Shown here in pieces: positions 17,158 to 26,803 of a stretch of 49,752 nucleotides of DNA. Positions within the stretch are counted from its first letter, which is position 1. Each line of letters begins with the position of its first letter. Made by a program: the position numbers and the translations under genes. Origin of the DNA: Hominisplanchenecus murintestinalis (GTDB lineage Bacteria; Bacillota; Clostridia; Lachnospirales; Lachnospiraceae); contig SRZB01000026.1 in NCBI GenBank assembly GCA_004793585.1, positions 1-49,752 on the forward strand, written 5' to 3'. The notes under the pieces are model-generated. The model ran no database searches, was not told where the DNA came from, and worked only from the letters and a program-made list of their open reading frames with translations.

Positions 17158-17994
17158 GTGTCTGATAACTGGGTAGTCCAGAACTTGGAGAACGCCCTTA
17201 ACACCTGGAATGGGAAGTTAGCCGAAATATGGCAGCTCATTACCCAATCCCCAGAGAATTTCAAAGGCGGTGCGATATGGAAAGTCATCGTTGACATCCA
17301 CGGTGCATTGCAGGCAATCGGGCTTGCCCTGCTCGTGCTGTTTTTTGTTGTCGGCGTGATGCGTACCTGCGGTGACTTTGCAAGCGTAAAAAAGCCCGAA
17401 CACGCATTGAAGCTGTTTATCCGCTTCGCACTTGCCAAAGGTGCGGTGACTTACGGCTTGGAGCTGATGATGGCTCTGTTCCAGATAGTGCAGGGCGTGA
17501 TTTCTACGATTATGAAAGCCGCAGGATTTGGTACGGCACAAAAGACAGTATTACCGCAGGAGATTGTGACTGCGGTTGAGGACTGCGGCTTTTTTGAGAG
17601 CATCCCTCTATGGGCGGTCACGCTTATCGGCGGTCTGTTCATCACGGTGCTGTCGTTTATTATGATAATGTCGGTGTATGGCAGGTTTTTTAAATTGTAC
17701 CTTTATACTGCAATCGCCCCTGTCCCTCTTTCCTCTTTTGCGGGAGAGCCGAGCCAGAGTGTGGGTAGGAGCTTCATCAAGAGCTATTGTGCCGTGTGCC
17801 TAGAGGGTGCGATTATCGTGCTTGCCTGCATTATCTTTTCGGTGTTTGCGGCTTCCCCGCCCGTCGTCAATCCCGATGCAGCGGCGGTCACAATGGTATG
17901 GGGCTATATCGGGGAATTGGTATTCAATATGCTCGTCCTTGTCGGTGCGGTCAAGATGGCAGACCGTGTCGTGCGTGAGATGATGGGCTTATAA
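17158..17994 (+). CDS. VirB6/TrbL-like channel protein
   Basis: 278 residues from GTG at 17158, with GGAGGTGG upstream. About six membrane segments (for example ALQAIGLALLVLFFVVGVM, AVTLIGGLFITVLSFIMI and AIIVLACIIFSVFAA) are separated by the conserved YTAIAPVPLSSFAGEPSQS loop. VirB6-like proteins form the inner-membrane part of the transfer channel. This matches the CD1112-type subfamily of Firmicutes ICEs. Confidence 0.85.
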   Translation: MSDNWVVQNLENALNTWNGKLAEIWQLITQSPENFKGGAIWKVIVDIHGALQAIGLALLVLFFVVGVMRTCGDFASVKKPEHALKLFIRFALAKGAVTYGLELMMALFQIVQGVISTIMKAAGFGTAQKTVLPQEIVTAVEDCGFFESIPLWAVTLIGGLFITVLSFIMIMSVYGRFFKLYLYTAIAPVPLSSFAGEPSQSVGRSFIKSYCAVCLEGAIIVLACIIFSVFAASPPVVNPDAAAVTMVWGYIGELVFNMLVLVGAVKMADRVVREMMGL

Positions 17995-18020
17995 TTGTCA
18001 ATCAGGAAAGGAAAATTGAA

Positions 18021-18257
18021 ATGAAAAAAGAAACGATGTATTACCAGAATTATTATATCCATTTGTTAAATGGAGAAGTCATTGGGGCTTCCGAAGCCTA
18101 TGACCTGCCTGCTGAAAAAGGATTGGTCGGAAAATTTGAAAAAGCTGACGATAACGAGATGTTTGAAATCGGGGATGCCATTTCTGGATTTGCATATATT
18201 CCGAAACGCAGCATCCTCTTTATATCGACGGGGGATGTCAGGAAGGAGCGGTGCTGA
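18021..18257 (+). CDS. Conserved small ICE protein, 78 aa
   Basis: RBS AGGAAAGGAAAA upstream of the ATG. A small, acidic, beta-rich soluble protein (YQNYYIHLLNGEVIGASEAYDL). I recognise it as a frequent neighbour of PrgI in these ICEs but not its function. Stop 18257 and the next ATG at 18259 nearly touch. Confidence 0.6.
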   Translation: MKKETMYYQNYYIHLLNGEVIGASEAYDLPAEKGLVGKFEKADDNEMFEIGDAISGFAYIPKRSILFISTGDVRKERC

Positions 18258-18258
18258 T

Positions 18259-18747
18259 ATGGAAGTCAAGATAAATAAGGAAATCCGCAACTATACGGAG
18301 AGTATGTTTTTCGGGCTGTCTATGCGGCAGTTCCTTTTTTCTGTCCTTGCCTGCGGCGTGGCGGTGGGCTTGTTTTTCCTGCTCCGTGGGAGGTTTGGGA
18401 CGGAAACCGTGAGCTGGATGTGTGTTCTGGGTGCTTCGCCCTTTGCGGTGATGGGGTTTGTAAGGTACAACGGCATGACCGCAGAGCAGTTTGTGTGGGC
18501 GTGGATAAAATCAGAGTTCATCATGCCGAAGAAGCTCCTGTTTGTGCCAGAGAATTTATATTACGAAGCGATGAAGAACGCCATTGAAGCCCATGAAAAG
18601 GGAACGCCCGCCGTGCAGAAAAAGAGGAAGAAACGGAAACGCAGGGCGAAAAGGCGTAAGGAAGCGAGAAAACGGAGAAAGCAGGCGGAAAAAGCCAGAA
18701 AGCAGAATAAAAAAGCAGGAAAGTGTAAGGAGGCAGACTATGATTAA
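18259..18747 (+). CDS. PrgI-family transfer protein
   Basis: 162 residues; AAGGAGCG precedes the ATG. The N-terminal PrgI domain (VKINKEIRNYTESMFFGLSM) and two adjacent membrane helices (about 24-42 and 50-68) lead to a remarkably basic C-terminus (about 115-155, mostly Lys/Arg) that could contact DNA or the VirB4 ATPase. PrgI is the VirB3-like partner of VirB4, encoded directly downstream with an 8-base overlap. Confidence 0.85.
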   Translation: MEVKINKEIRNYTESMFFGLSMRQFLFSVLACGVAVGLFFLLRGRFGTETVSWMCVLGASPFAVMGFVRYNGMTAEQFVWAWIKSEFIMPKKLLFVPENLYYEAMKNAIEAHEKGTPAVQKKRKKRKRRAKRRKEARKRRKQAEKARKQNKKAGKCKEADYD

Positions 18748-20815
18748 GACGCTCAGGAATCTGTTCAAGCAGGATAAGGAGAAATTTGCCGTGCCGAAAT
18801 CGGTGCAGGCGGTCATCCCGTTAAAGACCATGTGGGAGGACGGCATTTTCCTTGTGGGAAGGAACAAATATGCAAAGACATTCAAGTTTGAAGATATTAA
18901 CTATGCCGTGGCGAGCCGTGAGGACAAGGAAGCCATGTTCCTCGAATACTCGGAGCTTCTAAACGCCCTCGACAGCGGGGCGACCACGAAAATCACCATC
19001 AACAACCGCAGGCTCAACAAGGCGGATTTTGAGCAGACCATCCTTATCCCGATGGCGGAGGATAATCTGGACAAATACCGTAAAGAGTATAACAAGATGC
19101 TGCTTGATAAGGCGACAGGGGCGAACTCCATCGTGCAGGATAAGTATGTGACTATCTCCGTCTGTAAGAAGAACATCGAAGAAGCGAGGAACTATTTTGC
19201 CCGTGTCGGTGCTGACCTTATCGGGCATTTCAACCGTCTTGGCTCAAAGTGTACGGAACTGGATGCCAATGACAAGCTGCGTATTTTCCATGATTTTTAC
19301 CGCACAGGCGAAGAAACGGCGTTTTCTTTTGATATGGCACAGACCATGCGGAAAGGTCACGATTTCAAGGACTATATCTGCCCCGACTCCTTTGAGTTTG
19401 AGAAAGATTATTTCCGCATCGGCAACCGCTACGGGCGTGTGATTTTCCTGCGTGAGTATGCGGCATATATCAAGGACAGCATGGTGGCGGAGCTTTGCGA
19501 ATTAAACCGTAACATGATGCTCTCCGTCGATGTCGTCCCTGTCCCTACGGATGAAGCCGTGAGGGAGGTGGAAAACCGTCTGCTTGGGGTAGAAACGAAC
19601 ATCACGAACTGGCAGAGGAAGCAGAACCAGAATAATAACTTTTCCGCTGTTATCCCCTATGACTTGGAGCAGCAGAGAAAGGAAAGCAAGGAGTTCCTCG
19701 ATGATTTGACGACCCGTGACCAGAGGATGATGTTTGCCGTGCTTACGATGGTGCATACTGCTGATACCAAAGAGCAGCTTGACAATGACACGGAAGCATT
19801 ACTCACGACAGCGAGAAAGCATCTCTGCCAGTTTGCCGTGCTGAAGTACCAGCAGATGGACGGTCTGAATACCGCCCTGCCGTTTGGCGTGAGGAAGATT
19901 GATGCCCTGCGTACCCTCACTACGGAGAGCCTTGCGGTGTTTATCCCATTCCGTGTGCAGGAAATCTACCATAAGGACGGCGTTTATTACGGTCAGAATG
20001 TAATCTCAAAGAACATGATTATCGCTAACCGCCGCCATCTTTTGAACGGCAATTCCTTTATCCTCGGCGTGTCTGGTGCGGGTAAGTCGTTCACGGCAAA
20101 GGAGGAAATGGCGAACATCATTCTGACCGACCCTAACGCCGATGTCTTAGTAATAGACCCCGAACGAGAGTACGCCCCTCTTGTAAAGGCGATGCAGGGC
20201 GAGGTTATCCACATCTCAGCAACGAGCGACAACCACATTAACGCTATGGATATGAACTCTGATTATGGCGACGGTGCAAATCCCGTCATATTGAAATCAG
20301 AGTTTATTTTATCCCTCTGCGAGCAGCTTATCGGCGGGGCAAGCCTTGGGGCAAAGCAGAAGTCCATCATTGACCGCTGTACGGCAAGTGTGTACCGTTA
20401 CTACCAGCAGGGCAATTATATGGGTACGCCGCCGACTTTACAGGACTTCCGTGAAGAGCTGTTAAAGCAGGATGAGCCAGAAGCACAGGAAATCGCCCTT
20501 GCGATTGAGCTTTTCACGGACGGCTCACTCAATACCTTTGCCAAGCATACCAATGTAGACACCCACAGCCGACTTATCTGTTATGACATTCTGGATTTAG
20601 GCAAGCAGTTACAGCCTATCGGTATGCTTGTGGTGCTTGACAGCATCTTAAACCGCATCACGATGAACAGGGCGAAAGGCAGGAACACTTTTATTTTCAT
20701 TGATGAAATTTATCTGCTGTTTCAGCATGAGTATTCCTCTAACTTCCTCTTTACCCTCTGGAAGCGTGTGCGTAAGTACGGGGCATACTGTACTGGAATC
20801 ACGCAGAACGTGGAC
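18740..20815 (+). CDS. VirB4-type transfer ATPase, exon 1
   Basis: The first 692 codons of a 777-residue VirB4/TraC-like ATPase; the gene resumes at 23272 after intron 2. AAGGAGG lies 6 bases upstream of the ATG. Walker A is GVSGAGKSFTAKEE (about residue 445) and Walker B is TFIFIDEIYLLF. The exon breaks off inside GITQNVD, just after the conserved glutamine motif. VirB4 powers channel assembly and substrate transfer. Reading into the intron gives a premature stop after ten residues. Confidence 0.92.
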
Positions 20816-21346
20816 GTGCGCCCAGATAGGGCATTGTGTAAAGTAGAGTAGGTTCTACCGTTTACGATAGTGAGCGAATCAACCCACCTTACCGACTTGG
20901 CGGAAACGCCATACGGGAACATCGCATGGTGGGAAAGGGGTTAGTCACCGAAAGGCTTTAGGTGAGACTGTACCCCAATGATAAGAAGATATGAGGATTA
21001 GATTGTATTTATCGAATGTGAGGTTCGAGTTTCTGTTTTTTGCAGATATGGGAACAAGCCTTGAAACCCATGCCATAATACTGCTTTATCATCGACTACG
21101 ATAAAGCAACTATCACCATGTTATGGAACAGGCGTGAGAACACGTCATAAAGAACTGAAAGCGGGTCCGACAATCTTCATAAACCTATACACAGTGTCAA
21201 CTGGGGATTGCCTAAGTCAGACTCATTTGTCTGATATGGCAACGGAAGCTCCGTAGTAGTCCGAGGGCGTTAATGGCGTCTACATGGCGAAGGGAGCTAG
21301 TTAGTAACATCTAAAATTGTAAGAATGAAAGGGAGGAGAAACCTCA

Positions 21347-23146
21347 ATGAAACCAACATCGGAGATTTTAGAGCGTATCGCAAAAAGTTCTAAAGAACAC
21401 AAAGACGGCGTATTCACAAGGCTGTACAGATATTTGCTGCGTGAAGATATTTATTATGCCGCCTATCAAAAACTCTATGCAAACAGAGGTGCAACAACAA
21501 AAGGTATTGATGATGATACCGCAGACGGATTTAGCGAATTATATATTAAGGGACTAATCCAGGATTTACAAAACGGAACTTATAGGGCGAATCCCGTAAG
21601 GCGTGAATATATCCCGAAGAAAAATGGGAAAAAGCGTCCATTGGGAATACCGTCTTTTAGGGACAAACTTTTGCAGGAAGCAGTCAGAATGATACTGGAA
21701 GCAATCTATGAGCCAGTCTTTCACGACCACTCCCACGGTTTCAAACCAAACAGGAGCTGTCACACAGCCCTGCGTCAGATTTCTTCTGACTTCACAGGGG
21801 TTGTGTGGTTTATAGAGGGCGATATAACAGGTTGTTTTGATAATATCAATCATGAAATATTGATTGATATTCTTGCAAGAAAAATCAAAGACAGTAAATT
21901 TTTGAACATTATCCGTCAGTTTCTGAAAACGGGATATGTGGAGAATTGGAAATACAATAAAACGTACAGCGGTACTCCGCAGGGCGGTATTTGTTCTCCA
22001 ATACTTGCAAATATATATCTGAATGAATTAGACCAAAAGTTTGAAGAAATCAAGAAGAGATTTGACAAGCCCAGAGACACCCGACAGGAGAAAACACCCG
22101 AATATAGGGAAGTGGATAATGAGATGAAGAAAATATCTTACTGGATTGACCACACAGATGATGTCAATGAAAGACAAAAACTAATTGACAGATACAAGCA
22201 TCTGAAAAAAGAACTCCATAAGATACCATGCCACCCACAGACAAACAAGAAATTTACGTTTGTACGTTATGCCGATGATTGGCTGGTGGGGGTGTGTGGA
22301 ACAAAAGAAGAGTGTATCGCTCTTAAAGCGGAAATAGCGGAATATCTGAATAATGAGCTGAAATTGACGCTTAGTGAAGAAAAAACGCTGATAACGCATA
22401 GCTCTGAAAAAGTACGTTTCTTAGGATATGATATTTGTGTCCGAAGAAGTCAGGAAATAAAGGGCTGTAAAATGAAAAATGGGAAGTGGCGTAAGTCACG
22501 TTCCTTACACCTCAAAGTTGCTCTTACAATTCCTCATACGGAAAAGATAGAGAAATTTATGTTTGCAAAGAAAGCCATTATTCAAACGAATGGTGGAGCA
22601 TTAAAATTTAAACCAGTCCATAGGACAGCACTTTTAAATCAGTCTGACAGTGAAATAGTAGAACAGTACAATGCGGAGATGAGAGGGTTGCTGAATTATT
22701 ATAATTTAGCGGTGGATTACCATACTCTTGATTATTTCTGCTATTTAATGGAATACAGCTGTTTGAAAACGATAGCGAATAAGCACAAATCGACAATTCA
22801 TAAAATCATCAGACAGTATAAAGACGGAAAAACATGGTCTGTTCCTTATGAAACAAAAGAGGGAACAAAAAGAGTGCGACCTGTTAAAATCGCTGATTGT
22901 AAAAGAGGCGAGGCTAGTGACATTGTGTTCCAAAGAACAAAATTTAACTGGAAATCCACAATCAGACAAAGGTTAAATGCTGGTGTATGTGAATTATGTG
23001 GTAAAAGGCATGCAGATTTATATGAAGTGCATGTGGTAAGGAATTTAAACGAATTGGGTAATTCCAATTGGGAACTGGCTATGAAAGCCAAGCGCAGGAA
23101 AACACTTGTAGTTTGTAGTGATTGCCATGGAAAAATCCATAAATAA
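21347..23146 (+). CDS. ltrA: Group II intron maturase 2 (RT + X + HNH-type)
   Basis: 599 residues, open throughout. RT motifs: YIPKKNGKKRPLGIP, HGFKPNRSCHTAL, the standard TPQGGICSPILANIYL and catalytic RYADDWLVG. The X domain contains EMRGLLNYYNLAVDY. The C-terminal zinc/HNH region carries CELCG and CSDCHGKIH. A GGGAGG RBS precedes the ATG. It is more AT-rich than the host gene and about half identical by eye to maturase 1, consistent with separate acquisition. Confidence 0.92.
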   Translation: MKPTSEILERIAKSSKEHKDGVFTRLYRYLLREDIYYAAYQKLYANRGATTKGIDDDTADGFSELYIKGLIQDLQNGTYRANPVRREYIPKKNGKKRPLGIPSFRDKLLQEAVRMILEAIYEPVFHDHSHGFKPNRSCHTALRQISSDFTGVVWFIEGDITGCFDNINHEILIDILARKIKDSKFLNIIRQFLKTGYVENWKYNKTYSGTPQGGICSPILANIYLNELDQKFEEIKKRFDKPRDTRQEKTPEYREVDNEMKKISYWIDHTDDVNERQKLIDRYKHLKKELHKIPCHPQTNKKFTFVRYADDWLVGVCGTKEECIALKAEIAEYLNNELKLTLSEEKTLITHSSEKVRFLGYDICVRRSQEIKGCKMKNGKWRKSRSLHLKVALTIPHTEKIEKFMFAKKAIIQTNGGALKFKPVHRTALLNQSDSEIVEQYNAEMRGLLNYYNLAVDYHTLDYFCYLMEYSCLKTIANKHKSTIHKIIRQYKDGKTWSVPYETKEGTKRVRPVKIADCKRGEASDIVFQRTKFNWKSTIRQRLNAGVCELCGKRHADLYEVHVVRNLNELGNSNWELAMKAKRRKTLVVCSDCHGKIHK

Positions 23147-23169
23147 GCGATATGTAAATTACTAATGGG

Positions 23170-23203
23170 GAGCCGGATACATGGAGACGTGTAAGTCCGG
23201 TTC
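23170..23203 (+). ncRNA. Group II intron 2 domain V
   Basis: 34-nt hairpin beginning GAGCCG and ending CGGTTC with a GGAGAC loop region and AGC triad; same architecture and length as domain V of intron 1. Confidence 0.9.
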
Positions 23204-23271
23204 CGAGGGAGGGTGTAGGAAACCTGTTGTTTTTTTTTTTTTTACAACAAGGCGCCTTTGCCCTACCCAAC

Positions 23272-23529
23272 GACCTGTTACAGAGCCATACGGCGAGGAC
23301 GATGCTTGCCAACTCTGAATTTATCATCATGCTGAATCAGGCATCCACAGACCGTATCGAGCTTGCGAAGCTCCTTAACATCTCCGATTTGCAGATGAGC
23401 TATATCACGAATGTCGGTGCGGGGCAGGGGCTTTTGAAAGTGGGCAGCTCCCTCGTGCCGTTCGTTAATAAGTTCCCACGGAATACGGAGCTTTATAAGC
23501 TGATGACGACTAAATTTGGGGAGGTGTAA
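23272..23529 (+). CDS. VirB4-type transfer ATPase, exon 2
   Basis: The last 85 codons and stop, in phase with exon 1. It begins DLLQSHTARTMLANSEFIIML and contains NQASTDRIELAKLL and GAGQGLLKVGSSLVPF, the C-terminal ATPase helices and strand that close the RecA-like fold. Loss of this part would abolish hexamer contacts, so splicing is required for conjugation. Confidence 0.92.
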   Translation, partial: DLLQSHTARTMLANSEFIIMLNQASTDRIELAKLLNISDLQMSYITNVGAGQGLLKVGSSLVPFVNKFPRNTELYKLMTTKFGEV

Positions 23530-23533
23530 AGCT

Positions 23534-23938
23534 ATGTCAGAGATAAGGTTTCGTAACGCAGCCCACCGTGATTTTTTTCTGGAAAATATGATGAAATGTA
23601 AAGTCAACGACTGTTACCACAGGGCATTTTTCTATGTGATGGGGATAGCGGAGGAAACAAGGAAAAATATCAATTCCATGTTTGATTTTAAGACAGACTG
23701 CATTGAGCCAGAGGGGATGCACGCAGGGTGGCAGACAAGCGGCACGGTCAAGGTCTGCAATCTTGCCTTTAACCTCTGGAACGGCTACGCAGAGGAGGGG
23801 CGTGAGAAATATTCCACGCCAGAGGAATTGTTCTGCTGCGAGTTTGCCCCGTATTTCATGGAGGGCATCAAGGTAAGGTATCCCGAATATTGCAGGGATT
23901 TACCTGCCCCTAAGAAACAGACGGAGCATACACGATAA
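23534..23938 (+). CDS. Conserved ICE protein (DUF6075-like), 134 aa
   Basis: GGAGGTG precedes the ATG at 23534. Recognised by IRFRNAAHRDFFLENM, YHRAFFYVMGIAEETRKNI and the end motif LFCCEFAPYFMEGIKVRYPEYCRD, shared by proteins that follow virB4 in Clostridia ICEs. Soluble and Cys-containing; function unknown. The DUF number is from memory and should be treated as tentative. Confidence 0.7.
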   Translation: MSEIRFRNAAHRDFFLENMMKCKVNDCYHRAFFYVMGIAEETRKNINSMFDFKTDCIEPEGMHAGWQTSGTVKVCNLAFNLWNGYAEEGREKYSTPEELFCCEFAPYFMEGIKVRYPEYCRDLPAPKKQTEHTR

Positions 23939-24020
23939 CAGAAAACAAGAAAAAGGAAACACCCTGCGGGCATACCTCTTTGCCCAGAAAGCAGGGCAGA
24001 AATAAGGAAAGGAAATGCCT

Positions 24021-24806
24021 ATGAATGTAAAAAACTGTAAAACCATTCTCTGTATCGCCGCCGCTGTCGCCCTTTTGGGAGCGGCGGTTTTTTGCGGCTT
24101 TAAGATTTACAGCCATTATCAGCAGATAGACGAGCAGACCGAAGCCTTTGTGGAGATTGCCGAGGTCGTGAAGAACGCCGAGCCAGAGGAAGAACCGCCA
24201 AAAGAGAAAGATACGCCCGTCAGCGAGGGCGAGGATATTCTTGCGAAATACAAAGAGCTGTATTTGCAGAATGAGGATATGGTGGGTTGGATTTCCATTG
24301 ACGGAACAACCATCAACTACCCTGTCATGCAGAGCAGGAACAATCCGAATTTCTATCTGAAGCACAGCTTTGAAAAAGAGTATAGCGATTTAGGAGTGCC
24401 GTATATCCAAGAGGACTGCGACATTCTCACAAGCGACAATCTGATTATTTACGGACACCACATCAAAGGCGGCAGGATGTTCGGTGCATTGGAAGATTAC
24501 AAATCCAAGGGCTTTTATGAGAAGCATAAGACTATCCAGTTTGATACCCTCACAGAGCAGGCGGAGTATGAAATCATTGCAGTATTTAAGACGGTTGCGT
24601 ACAGCTCACAGGGCTACCGCTATTATGATTTTGTCAATGCGGAAAATGAAAAAGAGTTTGATGCCTATGTCGGGAAGTGCAAAGAGCTTGCCTTGTATGA
24701 TACGGGTGTGACCGCTGAATATGGAGATAAGCTTATTACGCTCTCCACCTGCGAATACTCCGCCCAGAACGGCAGGCTCGTAGTCGTGGCAAAAAAGGTA
24801 AACTGA
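24021..24806 (+). CDS. Class B sortase
   Basis: 261 residues from the ATG at 24021 (an ATG six bases earlier is equally possible). An N-terminal signal anchor spans residues 8-30, with the catalytic domain outside. Catalytic His in LIIYGHHIKGGRMFG (about 146-147), Cys in LITLSTCEYS (about 244), Arg in NGRLVVVAK. Sortases join proteins to peptidoglycan; here the substrate may be an ICE surface protein, but no LPxTG or NPQTN protein is encoded in this window. RBS AAGGAAA. Confidence 0.9.
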   Translation: MNVKNCKTILCIAAAVALLGAAVFCGFKIYSHYQQIDEQTEAFVEIAEVVKNAEPEEEPPKEKDTPVSEGEDILAKYKELYLQNEDMVGWISIDGTTINYPVMQSRNNPNFYLKHSFEKEYSDLGVPYIQEDCDILTSDNLIIYGHHIKGGRMFGALEDYKSKGFYEKHKTIQFDTLTEQAEYEIIAVFKTVAYSSQGYRYYDFVNAENEKEFDAYVGKCKELALYDTGVTAEYGDKLITLSTCEYSAQNGRLVVVAKKVN

Positions 24807-24844
24807 CATGACCGCAAATCCTCTGGGAAAGGAGGTCGATGTTT

Positions 24845-26644
24845 ATGGCTGGTATAAAGACCAGAGATGCGGTTAAAGGCACGATAAAGACCCTTGATAA
24901 AGCCGCCATTGCAGGGAAACGCATGAAGTCTGCCTATGCCAAGACAAAGGATAAGGCGGAGCAGGGATATTACGCAGAGGAAAATTCCCCTACGGAATAT
25001 GCTTCTGATAAGGTTTCCCGTGCTTCGGGACGTATCAGGGACGAGGGAATCCACCAATTCAATAAACAGGGGCAGAAAAACGTCCAGACCACAAAGGAGA
25101 ATATCGGCAGGGCAAAGGATAAAATCATTGAATTTAAGACCAAGCGTGCGGTGAAAGCCGCAGAGCAGAAAAAAGCACAGGCTGTTGTAGAACAAAACGG
25201 CTCGCTGATCCGAAACGGGGCAGCGAGCCGTTCTTCTGTCCCCGATGTTCCCAAGCAGGGCGAAACGCCCCAGACCCAGACAGGGGCAAGCCAGTTGATA
25301 AAGACAAGGCAGCAGGGGAAAAAGACCATCAAGACCACAGCCAGAAATGCGGAGAGAACCGTCAAGACCACAGCCAAAGGAACGGTCAAGGCAACGGAAA
25401 AAGGCGTGAAAACCGCAGGGGCGACATCCAAGACAGCGATTAAGACCACAGAGCAGACCGCAAAGGCGGCACAGAAAACGGCAAAAGCATCTGCCAAAGC
25501 CGCCCAGAAAACAGCACAGACGGCGAAAGCCACGGCAAAGGCGACAGCCGAAGCAACGAAAGCGACGGTCAGAGCCACCATTGCGGCGGTCAAGGCGATT
25601 ATCGCAGGGACTAAGGCGTTGATTTCCGCCCTTATCGCAGGCGGTTGGGTTGCCATTGTGATAACCCTTGTCGTCGTCCTGCTTGGGTGTGCCGTTTCAC
25701 TGTTCGGGGGAGGCAGCGAAAGCACTTCCTATACCCCTGTCAGTGCGGAAGTGGAAGCCTATACGCCGCTGATACAGAAGTATGCGAAGCAGTACGGCAT
25801 CCCCGAATATGTGGAGCTGATAAAAGCGGTGATGATGCAGGAATCTGGGGGGAAAGGAAATGACCCGATGCAGGCAGCGGAGGGGAGCTTTAACAAGAAA
25901 TATCCCCATGAGCCGAACGGCATCAAAGACCCAGAATATTCCATTGAGTGCGGCGTGCAGGAATTAAAAGCCGCACTCACATCAGCCGAGGTGGAAAGCC
26001 CGATTGATATGGAGCGTATCAAGCTCGCCTTGCAGGGCTATAACTTTGGCAACGGCTATATCTCATGGGCAAAGACCAACTACGGCGGCTATTCCTATGC
26101 AAATGCGGTGGAATTTTCCGCTATGCAGGCACAGCGGTTAGGTTGGGAAAAGTACGGCGACACGCAGTACCCCGCCCATGTGTTACGCTACTATCCATAC
26201 GGACGGGCATTTACAAGCGGCGGAAATCAAGCCATTGTGGAGGTTGCCTTAACGCAGCTCGGCAATGAGGGCGGACAGCCTTATTGGAGCTGGTATGGAT
26301 TTGACGGGCGTGTGGAATGGTGTGCCTGTTTTGTTTCGTGGTGCAGTGAACAGTGCGGCTATCTGGAAAGCGGCATCATCCCGAAGTTTTCCCTCTGTTC
26401 GGACGGCGTGGACTGGTTCAAAGGAAAAGGACAATGGCAGGATAAGAACTATGAGCCGCAGGCAGGCGACCTTATTTTCTTTGATTGGGGAAATGACGGC
26501 TCAATCGACCATGTGGGAATCGTGGAGAAATGCGAGAATGGAACGGTCTACACCGTGGAGGGCAATTCTGGGGATGCCTGCAGGCAGCAGAGCTATCCAG
26601 TCGGGAGCAGCTCAATCTACGGTTACGGATGTTTATGTGACTAA
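24845..26644 (+). CDS. Orf14-like conjugation lysozyme/CHAP protein
   Basis: 599 residues; GGAGGT precedes the ATG. The N-terminal 240 residues are Lys/Thr/Ala-rich with heptad-like TAKAT repeats. A membrane helix follows (GGWVAIVITLVVVLLGCAV, about 266-284), then a lysozyme-like transglycosylase (MMQESGGKGNDPMQA, catalytic Glu in QESGG). The CHAP endopeptidase has its Cys in VEWCACFVSWC and His in IDHVGIVEK. It opens the wall for the channel, as Tn916 Orf14 does. The last five residues and stop (CLCD-stop) are supplied by the palindrome next to the RIT element, so the native C-terminus was replaced. Confidence 0.88.
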   Translation: MAGIKTRDAVKGTIKTLDKAAIAGKRMKSAYAKTKDKAEQGYYAEENSPTEYASDKVSRASGRIRDEGIHQFNKQGQKNVQTTKENIGRAKDKIIEFKTKRAVKAAEQKKAQAVVEQNGSLIRNGAASRSSVPDVPKQGETPQTQTGASQLIKTRQQGKKTIKTTARNAERTVKTTAKGTVKATEKGVKTAGATSKTAIKTTEQTAKAAQKTAKASAKAAQKTAQTAKATAKATAEATKATVRATIAAVKAIIAGTKALISALIAGGWVAIVITLVVVLLGCAVSLFGGGSESTSYTPVSAEVEAYTPLIQKYAKQYGIPEYVELIKAVMMQESGGKGNDPMQAAEGSFNKKYPHEPNGIKDPEYSIECGVQELKAALTSAEVESPIDMERIKLALQGYNFGNGYISWAKTNYGGYSYANAVEFSAMQAQRLGWEKYGDTQYPAHVLRYYPYGRAFTSGGNQAIVEVALTQLGNEGGQPYWSWYGFDGRVEWCACFVSWCSEQCGYLESGIIPKFSLCSDGVDWFKGKGQWQDKNYEPQAGDLIFFDWGNDGSIDHVGIVEKCENGTVYTVEGNSGDACRQQSYPVGSSSIYGYGCLCD

Positions 26645-26658
26645 TCACATAAACATCC
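26627..26658. repeat. 32-nt palindrome at the RIT insertion edge
   Basis: GGATGTTTATGTGA and TCACATAAACATCC form a perfect 14-bp inverted repeat around CTAA. It contains the stop codon of the Orf14-like gene and abuts or overlaps by two bases the outer end of the left RIT terminal repeat. Confidence 0.75.
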
Positions 26659-26686
26659 TTATGTAGAGAAAGCACTTATGTAAAGA
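26657..26686 (+). repeat. RIT left terminal inverted repeat
   Basis: Contains two direct 12-base subrepeats, CTTATGTAGAGA (26658) and CTTATGTAAAGA (26675), spaced 17 bases apart, probably recombinase binding sites. An inverted copy TTTACATAA recurs at about 26743. Confidence 0.8.
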
Positions 26687-26687
26687 G

Positions 26688-26730
26688 AATGGGTAAATCT
26701 TTCATAATACCGAGAGATTTACCCATTTTT
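26688..26730 (+). terminator. Terminator inside the RIT left end
   Basis: AATGGGTAAATCT and AGATTTACCCATT form a 13-bp stem with a 14-base loop, followed by TTT. It would stop transfer-operon transcription from entering the recombinase genes. Confidence 0.75.
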
Positions 26731-26803
26731 ATATATCAAAACTTTACATAACACATAGGCAGTTCATCTCCTGACGATATACTTGGCACAGGAGGTGTTC
26801 AAA

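Larger units (their letters stand above)
20816..23271 (+). mobile_element. Group II intron 2, in virB4
   Basis: 2,456 bases: GTGCG at 20816, 3' end AAC at 23271. Joining the flanks gives TQNVD-DLLQSHTART, the sequence expected of intact VirB4, fixing the splice sites. It encodes an intact maturase (21347-23146) and has domain V at 23170-23203. Domain VI carries a 14-T run (23230-23243) flanked by GTTG and CAAC. The shared 5' GTGCG and maturase length relate it to intron 1; it resembles the intron carried by Tn5397-type elements. Confidence 0.92.

Noticed and set aside
14169-23146. Two reverse transcriptases as diversity-generating retroelements or retrons
   Set aside because: Both have maturase X and zinc/HNH-type domains, domain V RNA downstream and splice sites that restore host genes. 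No template/variable repeat was seen.
24970-25725. Long minus-strand open frame of 251 codons rich in Ala/Val
   Set aside because: It is the antisense of the Lys/Thr/Ala repeat region of the Orf14-like gene; no RBS and low-complexity composition.
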